Assembly (NCBI RefSeq): GCF_030546755.1
Contig: NZ_JAUOPE010000002.1
Span: forward strand, 248,001 to 312,000
From: Colwellia sp. 1_MG-2023
GTDB taxonomy: Bacteria; Pseudomonadota; Gammaproteobacteria; Enterobacterales; Alteromonadaceae
Direction of reading: 5' to 3'
DNA: 64,000 bases
The translations under genes and the position numbers were made by a program. Below the pieces are notes generated by a model that saw only the letters and a program-made list of their open reading frames with translations, had not been told where the DNA came from and ran no database searches. Numbering within the stretch: the first letter of the stretch is position 1; each line of letters begins with the position of its first letter. This document shows, one piece after another, positions 26,059 to 36,987 of the stretch.

Positions 26059-27393
26059 TTATTTCTCAAAGACCGCTTTATTCATGTTTTCTTTCATAGC
26101 ATGTTCTATCTGAGCGAGGCGATCTTGCCCCCAACAACTTGTATCTTGATATTTAAAACAAGGTACACCCCAAAAGCCTAGCTCTTCTAATTCAGTTTGA
26201 TTAACATCAGTCCATTGTTGCCAATCATGTTGCATTGCGTATTCTTTGGCTTTGCTATAATCAAGATTTATTGATTGGCAGATCAGCTTCATCATTTGAT
26301 GTTGTGAAACATCATAATTTTTTACATAAATAGCTTCAAACGCGGCACTGATAAACTCGACCGCTTTCCCTTTTGACTCGGCATAACTAAAAATCTCGTA
26401 ACAATTAACAATGCCTTGTCCAATAGGATCATTAAAGGTTTGAAAAGGAATATTCGCTAATTTAGCTTCACGGTAGGCATCAATATAAATATAACGAGCC
26501 TTATTTATTGGCATACCCAAACCTCGCATCACCATAGGTAATATAGGTTTAATTCTTAACGAGGTATGGTATTTTTTTGCTAACGCTTTGACTTTCTCAA
26601 AGCCCAGATAAGAATAGGGACTTCTTAGAGAAATAAACACTTCGCAAACATTGTTTTCACTCTGATTTTCACGACAAGGGGCTATAAAGTCTTCATTACT
26701 AACACATTTATCCGTTAATAAATTAGCATTATATTTGCTTAATTCATTGCTCTTGCTCAAACCAAGATTAATTAATTTAGTCTCTAAATGTATTAATCTA
26801 TCAATTCCAATGTACCAATCTCCGGCAAAAAGTAATGTCGCAGGTAAATAATGTCCTTTACTAAACAATCTTTGCTGATTTTTAATTTGAAAATTTATCA
26901 GCGGCGTTGAAGGATTATAATAAAAATCAAATGTATCAAACCAAGTTTGCTTAAATATCGTTGCAGCTTGTTCGACAGTTTTTGAACTAAGTTGCCAAAT
27001 TTGTTGGCCGGTTATTAACGCTTTAGCAGATGGATACTGTTTAATTAATTCGAGGCCATATTGTTGGGCTATATAATTGGCATCGGCTAACGCCCAATGA
27101 CGTATTATTTTAGGATCAACGCCCACCGTTGGCACGGTTTCATAAATAAGAAATAATTTTAAATTGACCTTAAAACGTTGTTCTATCTCACTTAGTACTT
27201 GGACTAACATAAAACTATGAGGATCATTCAAGGCGAGGTAAACTTCAATGGTTGGTTTATCTGCAAATAGACTTGGCCAATATAAATATTTAAGCGTCAA
27301 AAAATAAGCTCTATATTTACTTCTAAGCCAGGCTGCTTTGAGTTTTGTTAATAATTTAGCGGTAATGATATTTCCCTTTTTAAAACTTTCCAT
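26059..27393 (-). CDS. Tandem DsbA/HCCA-isomerase-like thioredoxin-fold protein
   Basis: Cytoplasmic protein of 444 residues with no signal peptide. It appears to hold two DsbA-type thioredoxin-fold domains. The C-terminal one (about residue 225 on) is clear: VFISLRSPYSYLGFEKVK, RIKPILPMVMRGLG, then LGFWGVPCFKY and WGQDRL near the end, as in 2-hydroxychromene-2-carboxylate isomerases and kappa-class glutathione transferases. The N-terminal half (EVYLALNDPHSFMLVQVL) shows the same opening pattern. Neither has the CxxC of true DsbA; Ser occupies the active position. The substrate is unknown, and a glutathione-dependent isomerase or transferase role is an inference. Confidence 0.75.
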   Translation of the reverse strand: MESFKKGNIITAKLLTKLKAAWLRSKYRAYFLTLKYLYWPSLFADKPTIEVYLALNDPHSFMLVQVLSEIEQRFKVNLKLFLIYETVPTVGVDPKIIRHWALADANYIAQQYGLELIKQYPSAKALITGQQIWQLSSKTVEQAATIFKQTWFDTFDFYYNPSTPLINFQIKNQQRLFSKGHYLPATLLFAGDWYIGIDRLIHLETKLINLGLSKSNELSKYNANLLTDKCVSNEDFIAPCRENQSENNVCEVFISLRSPYSYLGFEKVKALAKKYHTSLRIKPILPMVMRGLGMPINKARYIYIDAYREAKLANIPFQTFNDPIGQGIVNCYEIFSYAESKGKAVEFISAAFEAIYVKNYDVSQHQMMKLICQSINLDYSKAKEYAMQHDWQQWTDVNQTELEELGFWGVPCFKYQDTSCWGQDRLAQIEHAMKENMNKAVFEK

Positions 27394-27579
27394 GTTTAAC
27401 GCTCAAAAATGCGCGTTTGTCTTAGTTGAATTATTGGTGAATTCAGTATCTTATTGTAGAATACCTTCTTCAAACAACTTCATTTGATCATAGGTTACTT
27501 AAATTAAGTACCACGATTGCCATTTTTTCAAGCACAACTGAGTTATAAATTAAAAGTACAACAGACCCTAGGTAATTCA

Positions 27580-28617
27580 ATGTATTTAAGCAACTTAAGC
27601 CAAGTATTAATTCGTAATGAACGCCTCTTATTGGCAAAAAAGCCATTATTAATAAATATGCCAGATGATGAATTGTCACATAGCTTAACAGCATTGAATA
27701 AAGATTGTGATATTACTTACTTCGATAACAATTTTGAACTTCATCAGCAGCATAAAAAAAATGCTCAAAGCCAATGTATTTTTGCCGCACATTACCAGAC
27801 AAATAAAATCCATGACTTAGTGCTCATTCATTTTCCAAAAAGTAAACAAGAACTGCTTTTTACATTGGCAATGCTAGCTGTGTGTACGAATGCAGATACA
27901 AGAGTGCTGGTTGTTGGTGACAATAAAAGTGGCATAAAATCTATTGATAAATTAATCAAAGCACACACTAGTTTTTGCGAAAAAATTGATGCGGCTCGTC
28001 ATTGTTTGTTATTTGAAACACAATTAACGAATCATCATATATCGTTCAATATTGAAGAATGGTTTCATTATTATTCGGTTAATGTTAATCAGCTAACTTA
28101 TAGAGTAGCAGCCTTACCAGGAGTGTTTAGCCAAGCTAAATTAGATATAGGTACGCAAGTTTTATTAAACAATGTACCGAATATTATTGCCGGTAAAGTA
28201 CTTGATTTTGGTTGTGGCGCTGGGGTAATCGCTACCTTTATTGGTTTAACATGTAAAAACACTGAATTAACTTTAGCTGATGTTAGTGCACTTGCCATTG
28301 CTTCTTCTGAAAAAACTCTTTCGATCAATAACTTAACGGGAAATGTAATCGCAACGAATAGTTTGTCCAATATTACAGAGCAATACCATCATGTTATTTC
28401 TAATCCCCCTTTTCACCAAGGAATAAAAACCCACTATGCTGCGACCGAAAATTTTTTAGCTGGGATAAAAAAACACCTAATAAAAAAAGGAACGCTTACC
28501 ATTGTTGCGAATAGTTTTTTAAAGTACCAACCAATAATTGAGCATTCGATAGGTAAAGTCGATAAAATATGTGTCGAGAGAGGATTCTCTATTTATCATG
28601 CCTGTTTAAGTTACTAA
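27580..28617 (+). CDS. rsmC: 16S rRNA (guanine-1207-N2)-methyltransferase RsmC
   Basis: Methylates G1207 of 16S rRNA in the 30S subunit. The 345 residues form a degenerate N-terminal methyltransferase-like domain and an active C-terminal domain with SAM motif VLDFGCGAGVIATF and the catalytic NPPF motif in VISNPPFHQG. The GVFSQAKLDIGTQVLL linker is typical. ATG 27580 was chosen because it aligns with the E. coli N-terminus and gives nearly the same length (343); the longer frame would need a TTG start at 27517. It is divergent from the preceding minus-strand gene. Confidence 0.92.
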   Translation: MYLSNLSQVLIRNERLLLAKKPLLINMPDDELSHSLTALNKDCDITYFDNNFELHQQHKKNAQSQCIFAAHYQTNKIHDLVLIHFPKSKQELLFTLAMLAVCTNADTRVLVVGDNKSGIKSIDKLIKAHTSFCEKIDAARHCLLFETQLTNHHISFNIEEWFHYYSVNVNQLTYRVAALPGVFSQAKLDIGTQVLLNNVPNIIAGKVLDFGCGAGVIATFIGLTCKNTELTLADVSALAIASSEKTLSINNLTGNVIATNSLSNITEQYHHVISNPPFHQGIKTHYAATENFLAGIKKHLIKKGTLTIVANSFLKYQPIIEHSIGKVDKICVERGFSIYHACLSY

Positions 28618-28716
28618 CGATAGCTAATTTGAACATAATTCTGTAACAAAAGTTGAAATCTGTTAAGTTATCAATAATTATCTACTTAGCAGCTATCAAT
28701 ATTCGATCAATTAAAT

Positions 28717-30348
28717 ATGACACTTACCAATAAAATTAGCTCTATTCGTCGTTCAATATTGACTACAGTGTTAGGCTTTGTTTTTATTTTTGTTTCACTT
28801 GCGCTTTATTATATTTCCAGCACATTTTTGAATGAATCAAAACAACAATACGAACAAAGTATTATTGATTTAGGTAAGTACATTGCTCAATTAAGTGCTG
28901 AAGATATTCGCAACGACAGACTAAACGAACTCAACAGTAAACTTGATAACTTCCAAGCACTCACCTCAATTCACTATATTGATATTTATAAAAAATACCC
29001 TGATAACTTCAGTATTTTTGCTAGCTACAATTTCAAAATGGGTGGCTCAATAGCCAATAATACCAGCCGGATCTCGCCACAAGAAAAAGAGCAATTTAGA
29101 ACACCAAACTTCGAAGGCGACATTGTAAAATATGTTGCACCAATTAAGCATAACGATAATGAAATCGGCTATATTTACATTCAATCAGATATTCGTTCAG
29201 GACTAACCTTTAGCACTCAGCTATTTATTATTTTTATTGTTACTTTTTTAGTTTTATTCGCTTCAGTGGTATTTATAAGCTTCCGATTAGAAAATATAGT
29301 GACCACACCATTAAGAGAATTAAACGCTGATGTTTTGCATATTTCACAAACGAAAGATTATTCATATAGAGTTAAATCAATGCCGTTCAAAGAGATCGAC
29401 ATTTTAGCTAGAAATATTAACAATCTACTTAATAGAACGGAACGTCATATCACCAAACTTGGTGTTGCTGAACAACAAAGTTTATTACTCAATATCGAGC
29501 TTGAAGATAAAGTGAGTAAACGAACCGAAGCGCTAAAAGATTCAAACCAAGAATTATTATCTACCTTAGAAAAACTCCACCAATTTCAAGGCCAATTAGT
29601 AGAAAGCGAAAAAATGGCTTCACTTGGCGACATGGTTGCTGGAGTTGCTCACGAAGTAAACACGCCAATAGGGTTAGGGGTTACAGCTTCAACGTTATTA
29701 TCAGATAGACTTAATGAAATAAAAACGTCATTTGACGAAAAAACATTAAAATCAAGTCAATTAAAACGTTTCTTAAATGAAGGGCAAGAAAACGTTGGCA
29801 TTATTTACCGTAATTTAAATCGAGCCGCAGAATTAATTTCAAGCTTTAAAAAAGTAGCGGTTGATCAATCTAATGAAGATTTTAGTCAGTTTAATTTTGA
29901 CGTATTACTTAAAGAAGTGCTGTTAACACTTGCTCCACAAATCAGAAAAACGCCCTACCAAATTAATATCACTTGTCCTGAAGATTTACTCGTCGTCAGT
30001 AAACCAGGTCCGATCAATCAAGTCATGATTAATTTAATTCTCAATTCTATTATCCATGGTTTTGACAAGAGAGATTATGGCGCTATTGATATCACAGTGA
30101 TGAAATTAGGCGAACAGCTTAATATTATTTTTAAAGATGATGGTCATGGAATTGATGCTTCAATCAAGGATAAGATTTTCGAACCATTTACCACCACTAA
30201 ACGTGGAGAAGGTGGCAGCGGACTTGGTCTACATTTAGTTTACAATTTAGTGACTCAAGCACTTGGTGGCAGTATCCGTTTAGATAGTGAACCAGATAAA
30301 GGGGCAACTTTTGAAATAAATTTTCCTATCAGTGAACAATTACTTTAA
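28717..30348 (+). CDS. Membrane sensor histidine kinase
   Basis: Sensor kinase of 543 residues. Two membrane helices (about 15-35 and 168-190) bracket a periplasmic sensor domain of roughly 130 residues. A HAMP linker and a coiled coil (LLLNIELEDKVSKRTEALKD) follow, then a HisKA-type domain with His312 in GVAHEVNTP, and a HATPase domain with N-box NLILNSIIHG, G1 DDGHGID and G2 GGSGLGLHLV. There is no receiver or HPt domain, so it is not an ArcB-type hybrid. It precedes arcA by 183 bases on the same strand; whether it phosphorylates ArcA is open. Confidence 0.88.
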   Translation: MTLTNKISSIRRSILTTVLGFVFIFVSLALYYISSTFLNESKQQYEQSIIDLGKYIAQLSAEDIRNDRLNELNSKLDNFQALTSIHYIDIYKKYPDNFSIFASYNFKMGGSIANNTSRISPQEKEQFRTPNFEGDIVKYVAPIKHNDNEIGYIYIQSDIRSGLTFSTQLFIIFIVTFLVLFASVVFISFRLENIVTTPLRELNADVLHISQTKDYSYRVKSMPFKEIDILARNINNLLNRTERHITKLGVAEQQSLLLNIELEDKVSKRTEALKDSNQELLSTLEKLHQFQGQLVESEKMASLGDMVAGVAHEVNTPIGLGVTASTLLSDRLNEIKTSFDEKTLKSSQLKRFLNEGQENVGIIYRNLNRAAELISSFKKVAVDQSNEDFSQFNFDVLLKEVLLTLAPQIRKTPYQINITCPEDLLVVSKPGPINQVMINLILNSIIHGFDKRDYGAIDITVMKLGEQLNIIFKDDGHGIDASIKDKIFEPFTTTKRGEGGSGLGLHLVYNLVTQALGGSIRLDSEPDKGATFEINFPISEQLL

Positions 30349-30531
30349 GTATTTCAATTAATAAAATAAAGCTGACCTGGTTAACTAGTAATTGTTTTTT
30401 ATAAATAGGTTATATAACATGTATTTTAACGGTTAATAACCTATGTAAATAAAACGTTTCATAGGTGTTGCTAAACTAAATGTAATTAACATACCCATTA
30501 TTTAAAAGTATTTTTTAACTGGAAACTGAGC

Positions 30532-31233
30532 ATGCAAAAACCTCATATACTTATTGTAGAAGATGAAGATGTTACCCGATTTAATTTGCGTAATTTATTC
30601 GAAGCCGAAGGGTATATTGTCTCAGAAGCAATGAATGGCGAAGCCATGGAGCAACAATTACAAAAAAATACAATTAATTTAGTCATTATGGATATCAACT
30701 TACCCGGAAAAAATGGCTTATTACTTGCGCGTGAGTTAACCAACAATAGTGATTTAGGATTAATTTTCTTAACAGGCCGCGATAGTGATATCGATAAAAT
30801 TCTAGGGTTAGAAATCGGTGCCGATGATTATCTCACTAAACCTTTTAACCCAAGAGAATTAACTATTCGAGCTCGAAATATCCTTAATCGTATATCTCAA
30901 GGTAAAACTGAGACGGAAAGTGCCATTATTCGCTTTAACCATTGGGTGCTCGATGGTAACTCTCGTAAAATGACTTCTCCTAACGGCGAGATTATTTCAA
31001 TTCCTCGTGGTGAATACCGCGCATTAAAATTACTGATTGAAAATACCGGACAAATAGTCACGCGCCAACAGTTGATAAAAGAAATGACAGGCCGTGATTT
31101 ACGCTCTAACGATAGAACCGTTGATGTCACCATTCGTCGTTTAAGAAAACATTTTGAGTCTGTGGAAGGCGCTGTAGAACTCATCAACACTATTCATGGT
31201 GAAGGCTATCGCTTTGTCGGCACAGTGGAATAA
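30532..31233 (+). CDS. arcA: Response regulator ArcA
   Basis: OmpR-family regulator of 233 residues. The receiver domain closely follows E. coli ArcA (PHILIVEDE at the start, [19 protein letters not shown] with phospho-acceptor Asp54, FLTGRD and the [14 protein letters not shown] block). The C-terminal winged helix ends [17 protein letters not shown] and HGEGYRF. ArcA represses respiratory and TCA genes under low oxygen in enterics; in marine relatives it can be phosphorylated by split ArcB/HptA systems. A separate non-hybrid kinase gene lies immediately upstream. A terminator follows the stop by 23 bases. Confidence 0.93.
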   Translation: MQKPHILIVEDEDVTRFNLRNLFEAEGYIVSEAMNGEAMEQQLQKNTINLVIMDINLPGKNGLLLARELTNNSDLGLIFLTGRDSDIDKILGLEIGADDYLTKPFNPRELTIRARNILNRISQGKTETESAIIRFNHWVLDGNSRKMTSPNGEIISIPRGEYRALKLLIENTGQIVTRQQLIKEMTGRDLRSNDRTVDVTIRRLRKHFESVEGAVELINTIHGEGYRFVGTVE

Positions 31234-31256
31234 CAATTCACTTTTATAAAATCAAT

Positions 31257-31282
31257 AAAGCCACATAAAGTGGCTTTTTTAT
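31257..31282 (+). terminator. Intrinsic terminator after arcA
   Basis: AAAGCCAC and GTGGCTTT pair across a five-base loop and run into six Ts on the plus strand. Confidence 0.88.
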
Positions 31283-31299
31283 TGTCTGTTATTGTTGAA

Positions 31300-32202
31300 T
31301 CACAAACCCCGCTGCCATTCTTGTCGCAAAATTACATTGCTTGGCCGTTCAATAGCTTCATTAACTAAATTCAATAATTTGCATTTATCTTGTCCTAATA
31401 CACCTTTTAATACTAAGTAATTTGAAGCGTGATCAGAACGAAAAATAGTTTTAGATAACTCCAATTCAGTTAATAACAGTTTCATTTCTTGAAATAGTTC
31501 AAATTGATTTAACAAGCGAAAGGCTTGATAACCAAGTTCATCAAAGCGTTTAGCAAAGCGTTCTTCGCCTAAAGGAAAAGAAACAACTAAGGTAGACAAG
31601 TAATCAGGTTGAGCCTCATTCATTAATCGAGCAGAATTTATTGCGTGTTGTTTTGATAACTCTGGCCCACCTAAGCCATTTAATATCATGACAGAGCTTT
31701 TCACCCCAGCCTGTTTGAGTTTATTAAGGGCAATTAATGAACTGGCATAGGTTTCCCCTTTATCAATGATATTGAGTATTTCATCATCGCCACTTTCACA
31801 GCCAACATAGACTAACTTTAACCCTAACGCCCGCAACTCCGTTAATTGTTCTACGGTTTTATTGGTTAAATTTCGCGGTAAACAATAACTTGATACCCGA
31901 GTGACCGTTGGTAAATAATTTTTGATCAGCAATAAAATTTCTTTCAGCCGTTTAAATGGCAGCATTAATGCATCACCATCCGCTAAAAAAACCCGACCAA
32001 CGGGTAAACCTGATTTTACGATGGCCAAAATTTCCTGTTCGATTAATTCAAGTTTTTTAGGTTTAAATTTTTTCTGCTCAGCCGTGTACATTTCACAGAA
32101 AGTACAACGATTCCAAGAGCAGCCATTGGTCACTTGTAATATCAAACTTTTCCATTCACTTGGCGGCCTAAAAACAGGTTCGATATAGGAAAGTGGGTAC
32201 AT
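31300..32202 (-). CDS. Radical SAM protein, function unassigned
   Basis: Radical SAM enzyme of 300 residues. The 4Fe-4S binding cysteines are in NGCSWNRCTFCEM (Cx5Cx2C; the usual motif is Cx3Cx2C, so spacing alone is atypical but is seen in some Elp3/HemN-like branches). A SAM-binding glycine region (VYVGCESGDDEIL) and a TIM-barrel pattern follow. No C-terminal auxiliary cluster or TRAM domain is seen. The substrate is unknown. It starts five bases after folA ends on the same strand, so the two genes are probably cotranscribed, but a link to folate is only positional. Confidence 0.8.
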   Translation of the reverse strand: MYPLSYIEPVFRPPSEWKSLILQVTNGCSWNRCTFCEMYTAEQKKFKPKKLELIEQEILAIVKSGLPVGRVFLADGDALMLPFKRLKEILLLIKNYLPTVTRVSSYCLPRNLTNKTVEQLTELRALGLKLVYVGCESGDDEILNIIDKGETYASSLIALNKLKQAGVKSSVMILNGLGGPELSKQHAINSARLMNEAQPDYLSTLVVSFPLGEERFAKRFDELGYQAFRLLNQFELFQEMKLLLTELELSKTIFRSDHASNYLVLKGVLGQDKCKLLNLVNEAIERPSNVILRQEWQRGL

Positions 32203-32207
32203 ACTCG

Positions 32208-32705
32208 TTATTCACTAATACGTTGGTAAAGACAAAAATCAAGATCAAAAGCATTCTTTTCATCGGCACTATATTTTTCACTTTGCACTAATTGCCAATC
32301 GTTTTTTGTATCGTAGTCGGGAAACTGTGTATCCCCCTCAATTTCAGCATGAATATGAGTCACATACAGACGATCAGCCGCAGGCAAACAATGATGATAA
32401 ATAGCACCACCTCCAATCACCATCACTTCGTCAACGTCACCCGCTTGTTTTAACGCCTCCTCAACTGAAGTAACGGTAGTTATTCCTTCAGCTTGATAAT
32501 TTTTATCACGAGAAATGACAATGTTTTTTCTCCCCGGTAATGGACGCCCGATAGACTCATAAGTTTTGCGGCCCATGACGACAGGCTTACCTAAGGTTGT
32601 TTTTTTGAAATACGCTAAATCAGCAGGTAAGTGCCAAGGCATATCATTATCTTTGCCAATAATACGGTTATTAGCATGAGCTACAATCATAGAAAGGATA
32701 GTCAT
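32208..32705 (-). CDS. folA: Dihydrofolate reductase FolA
   Basis: Reduces dihydrofolate to tetrahydrofolate with NADPH. The 165 residues cover the single DHFR domain: MIVAHANNRIIGKDNDMPWHLPADL (with the catalytic acidic residue after MPWH and the Met20-type loop), GRKTYESIGRPLPGR and VMVIGGGAIY for NADPH binding, and the C-terminal FDLDFCLYQR strand. The length is close to E. coli FolA (159). It heads a two-gene unit with the radical SAM gene. No feature suggests plasmid-type trimethoprim resistance. Confidence 0.95.
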   Translation of the reverse strand: MTILSMIVAHANNRIIGKDNDMPWHLPADLAYFKKTTLGKPVVMGRKTYESIGRPLPGRKNIVISRDKNYQAEGITTVTSVEEALKQAGDVDEVMVIGGGAIYHHCLPAADRLYVTHIHAEIEGDTQFPDYDTKNDWQLVQSEKYSADEKNAFDLDFCLYQRISE

Positions 32706-32822
32706 AAGTTTTCTTTACAGTTTTTTATTGTCGGTTATTCTAATAAAAAAATAGCGATAGATACTAGCGTTACACGCGTAAATAAAAAGAATTTAATTTT
32801 TCGTAAAATATTTATGTGGAAA

Positions 32823-33620
32823 CTAATGTGAGATCAAAGGCGATTGACGTTTAAAAGTTGGTTTCACTAAACCATACTTTTCATATATTGGTGTCAGTAA
32901 CCCCTTTTCATCCGCTAAAATTAGCAGTTCATCCAATTCTTTCGCTGAAATTGGCGAAGAAGCAGGCACTAAGAAATAACGCATATATTTAGTATCATAT
33001 TTCTCAGAGATCAGTATTTTATTTTTACTTTGCGGGTGTTTTTTAAAATGCCAAGCAAGTGCTACATCACTGGCAACAGCAATATCAACTCTTCCAGATA
33101 ACAATATATTAATTGAGTCTTCTTCTGTTCGTACTAAAGTAATATCAAATGATTGATTTAATTTAATGGGGTCAGTTTCAAAGTTAACAAATTTATAATG
33201 ATAGCCATGAACCATAGCTAAACTATGGCTTTTTAATTGGTTAAAAACATCTTGAGATTGGTATTGATCGGCGTGCGTTATAAAGACATCTTTTGAATGG
33301 ATTAACGGTTGACTATGCTGCAAGCTCTCTAGCTCCCATCCCCAATTGGGGTTATCCCACATGATGATATCAACCCAGCCCTCATATAATGATTGTGTAC
33401 GTCGCTTAATAGGTACTGCCACCAATTGAAAAACAAATTGTTCTTGGATGAGGTTTAATGCATGAATGATATCGGGACCAACACCTTTAGCATTGTCTTC
33501 AAGTAAAAATGGCGGTCGTATACCCGCTCCTACATTTATTTGTATTCTTTTATATGTTTGAGCAGCAGAGCTTAGAGATAAGAACGCGAGTAACATAATT
33601 ACTTTGATATAAATACGCAC
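32823..33620 (-). CDS. Periplasmic solute-binding protein, SBP_bac_3 type
   Basis: Exported binding-protein-like product of 265 residues. A signal peptide (about 1-20, ending SSAAQ) precedes a bilobed type II binding fold: VGAGIRPPFLLEDNAKGVGPDI at the first lobe, MVHGYHYKF at the hinge and LLSGRVDIAVASDVALAW in the second lobe. No transport or signalling partner is adjacent, so it may be an orphan receptor or belong to a distant ABC system. The start is GTG 33620 with AAGGTG six bases upstream; an ATG eight codons later is the alternative. Confidence 0.78.
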   Translation of the reverse strand: MRIYIKVIMLLAFLSLSSAAQTYKRIQINVGAGIRPPFLLEDNAKGVGPDIIHALNLIQEQFVFQLVAVPIKRRTQSLYEGWVDIIMWDNPNWGWELESLQHSQPLIHSKDVFITHADQYQSQDVFNQLKSHSLAMVHGYHYKFVNFETDPIKLNQSFDITLVRTEEDSINILLSGRVDIAVASDVALAWHFKKHPQSKNKILISEKYDTKYMRYFLVPASSPISAKELDELLILADEKGLLTPIYEKYGLVKPTFKRQSPLISH

Positions 33621-33787
33621 TTGAACACCTTCCCTATTGAGTCATTTCTTCTTTGATGATAGTTCAAATTTTGCACTTTGCATGTACTGCTTGTTGGCCA
33701 AATGAATCAGCCACTATGAGTGTTAATTAAACGAAACCCAATTTCAAAAATTCCTGCTCCAGAGAATAATTACTTCTTTACCCAAAA

Positions 33788-33820
33788 AAAATGCCTATCA
33801 ATTCATGTGATAGGCATTTT
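33788..33820 (-). terminator. Intrinsic terminator after obgE
   Basis: A perfect 13-base stem AAAATGCCTATCA / TGATAGGCATTTT with a seven-base loop; the minus-strand transcript then runs into a long T-run. Confidence 0.92.
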
Positions 33821-33844
33821 ACTGTAACTAAAGCTCTGGAAAAA

Positions 33845-35041
<1,197 letters not shown>

Positions 35042-35115
35042 TTATAAGCGATTTTACTCGCTTAGGTGATACAAAGCCTAACTATTTGATGCTAGATCAA
35101 ATATAGCTGCAAAAA

Positions 35116-35141
35116 AAAACCCTGCCAAACAGCAGGGTTTT
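35116..35141 (-). terminator. Intrinsic terminator after rpmA
   Basis: AAAACCCTGC and GCAGGGTTTT pair across a six-base loop, with a nine-base T-run on the minus strand. It separates rplU-rpmA from obgE, which must therefore have its own promoter or rely on readthrough. Confidence 0.92.
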
Positions 35142-35158
35142 TCAATTCTTAAATACTG

Positions 35159-35416
35159 TTACTCAGCAACAATACTTACAAACTTGCGGTTTTTAGGACC
35201 TTTAACATCAAACTGAACTTTACCGTCAGATAATGCAAATAAAGTATGGTCTTTACCGATACCCATGTTGTCACCTGCGTGGAAACGAGTACCACGTTGA
35301 CGAACAATAATGTTACCTGCTAATACTGATTCACCACCGAAACGTTTAACACCTAAACGTTTACTCTCTGAATCACGACCATTCTTGGTACTACCTGCTG
35401 CTTTCTTATGTGCCAT
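35159..35416 (-). CDS. rpmA: 50S ribosomal protein L27
   Basis: Ribosomal protein L27, 85 residues, whose N-terminus reaches the peptidyl-transferase centre. [20 protein letters not shown] at the start and [17 protein letters not shown] later are diagnostic. It has the short gammaproteobacterial N-terminus with no cleavable extension. It lies 16 bases after rplU. Confidence 0.98.
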   Translation of the reverse strand: MAHKKAAGSTKNGRDSESKRLGVKRFGGESVLAGNIIVRQRGTRFHAGDNMGIGKDHTLFALSDGKVQFDVKGPKNRKFVSIVAE

Positions 35417-35432
35417 TTTTAATCGCTCCTAA

Positions 35433-35744
35433 TTAGCCGTTAATACCAGTAATCTTCACTTCAGTGAACCATTGACGATGGCCCGCTTGCTTGCGTGAAT
35501 GCTTACGACGTTTAAACTTAACAATTTTAATTTTATCACCACGGCCTTGAGTAACAACTTCCGCAGTTACTTTACCGCCAGCAATGTAAGGCGCGCCTAC
35601 ATTGATGTTTTCGCCGTCAGCGATCATTAAAACGTTATCAAAATCAACTGATGCGCCAACTTCAAGTTCGATTTTTTCTAAACGAACCGTTTGACCTTCA
35701 GTTACACGGTGTTGTTTACCACCGCTTTGGAATACAGCGTACAT
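35433..35744 (-). CDS. rplU: 50S ribosomal protein L21
   Basis: Ribosomal protein L21, 103 residues, binding 23S rRNA next to L20. The start [18 protein letters not shown] and the basic [16 protein letters not shown] stretch are diagnostic. ATG 35744 is used because GGAG lies six bases upstream and the family begins MYAV; the longer frame adds seven residues. It forms an operon with rpmA and is divergent from ispB. Confidence 0.98.
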   Translation of the reverse strand: MYAVFQSGGKQHRVTEGQTVRLEKIELEVGASVDFDNVLMIADGENINVGAPYIAGGKVTAEVVTQGRGDKIKIVKFKRRKHSRKQAGHRQWFTEVKITGING

Positions 35745-35975
35745 AGCTACTCCGTACTGCGCCAATGTTATATTTGACGCTTAAATTTAAAAATATAGGG
35801 CGCGAATTCTACGCGAAGATATTAGGGATCGCAAGTACATTTAAGAGATAAATGATAATTAATAAAGAATAATTTTTCCAGTTCAATAGAGCCTTCTATA
35901 TCATTGAATTTCGTGTAAACTTGGGCACATATAAATTTATGGTTAATTGAACTTTTAGGTCACTATTTTCGCTTT

Positions 35976-36947
35976 ATGGATCTCAAAAATATACAAGCAT
36001 TAGCACAAGCTGATATGACAGCCGTTAATGATCTTATTTATTCTCAACTTCAATCTGATGTCGCATTAATCAATCAATTAGGTGTTTATATTGTTAATGC
36101 TGGCGGCAAACGTATGCGCCCAATGTTAACCGTATTGGCGGCAAGAGCCTTGAATTATAACGGTTCAAAGCATATTGATATTGCAGCTATTATTGAATTT
36201 ATCCATACAGCTACTCTGTTACACGATGATGTTGTTGATGAATCAAATATGCGCAGAGGTCGAGAAACCGCCAATGCTCTGTTTGGCAATAGCGCAAGTG
36301 TATTAGTAGGAGATTTCCTATATACCCGCTCTTTTCAAATGATGACTAAGCTTAATAACATGGAAATTATGGATATTTTATCCGATGCCACCAACATTGT
36401 GGCAGAAGGTGAAGTATTACAATTAATGAATTGTAATGATCCTAATACCACCGAAGAAAGTTATATGCAGGTTATTTACTGCAAAACCGCAAAGCTTTTT
36501 GAAGCCGCCACCCGTTTAGCTGCCGTTGTGTCCGATCAAGATAAGTTTACAATAAAAGCGATGCAAAATTACGGGAAGTTTTTAGGCACTGCCTTCCAAC
36601 TTGTTGACGATATTATGGATTACACCGCTGATGCCAAAGAAATGGGTAAGAATGTCGGTGACGATTTAGCCGAAGGCAAGCCAACATTACCTTTGTTATA
36701 TGCGATGAAACACGGCACCGACAAACAAAAAACCTTGATCCAAAATGCCATAGAGCATTGCGACGGCATGGACAATTTAGACGAAATTCTACAAGCAATG
36801 GAAGATACTGGCTCATTACGTTATACACAAAAAATTGCCGAGCAAGAAGCAGATAAAGCCATCAATGCATTAGCAATTATTCCAGATTCTGATTATAAAA
36901 ACGCCCTTATCTCATTAGCGCATATTGCGGCCAATAGAACGGCTTAA
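35976..36947 (+). CDS. ispB: Octaprenyl diphosphate synthase IspB
   Basis: Long-chain trans-prenyl transferase of 323 residues that builds the side chain of ubiquinone and menaquinone. The two aspartate-rich motifs are present: first in TLLHDDVVDESNMRRG (DDxxD), second in FQLVDDIMDYTA (DDxxD), with GGKRMRPML near the N-terminus. The gene is divergent from rplU, as in enterics. The chain length made (C40 is usual) cannot be read from the sequence alone. Confidence 0.94.
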   Translation: MDLKNIQALAQADMTAVNDLIYSQLQSDVALINQLGVYIVNAGGKRMRPMLTVLAARALNYNGSKHIDIAAIIEFIHTATLLHDDVVDESNMRRGRETANALFGNSASVLVGDFLYTRSFQMMTKLNNMEIMDILSDATNIVAEGEVLQLMNCNDPNTTEESYMQVIYCKTAKLFEAATRLAAVVSDQDKFTIKAMQNYGKFLGTAFQLVDDIMDYTADAKEMGKNVGDDLAEGKPTLPLLYAMKHGTDKQKTLIQNAIEHCDGMDNLDEILQAMEDTGSLRYTQKIAEQEADKAINALAIIPDSDYKNALISLAHIAANRTA

Positions 36948-36987
36948 CCAATTATTTTGAATTTAAATAGATTGAATCGAGTCACAA

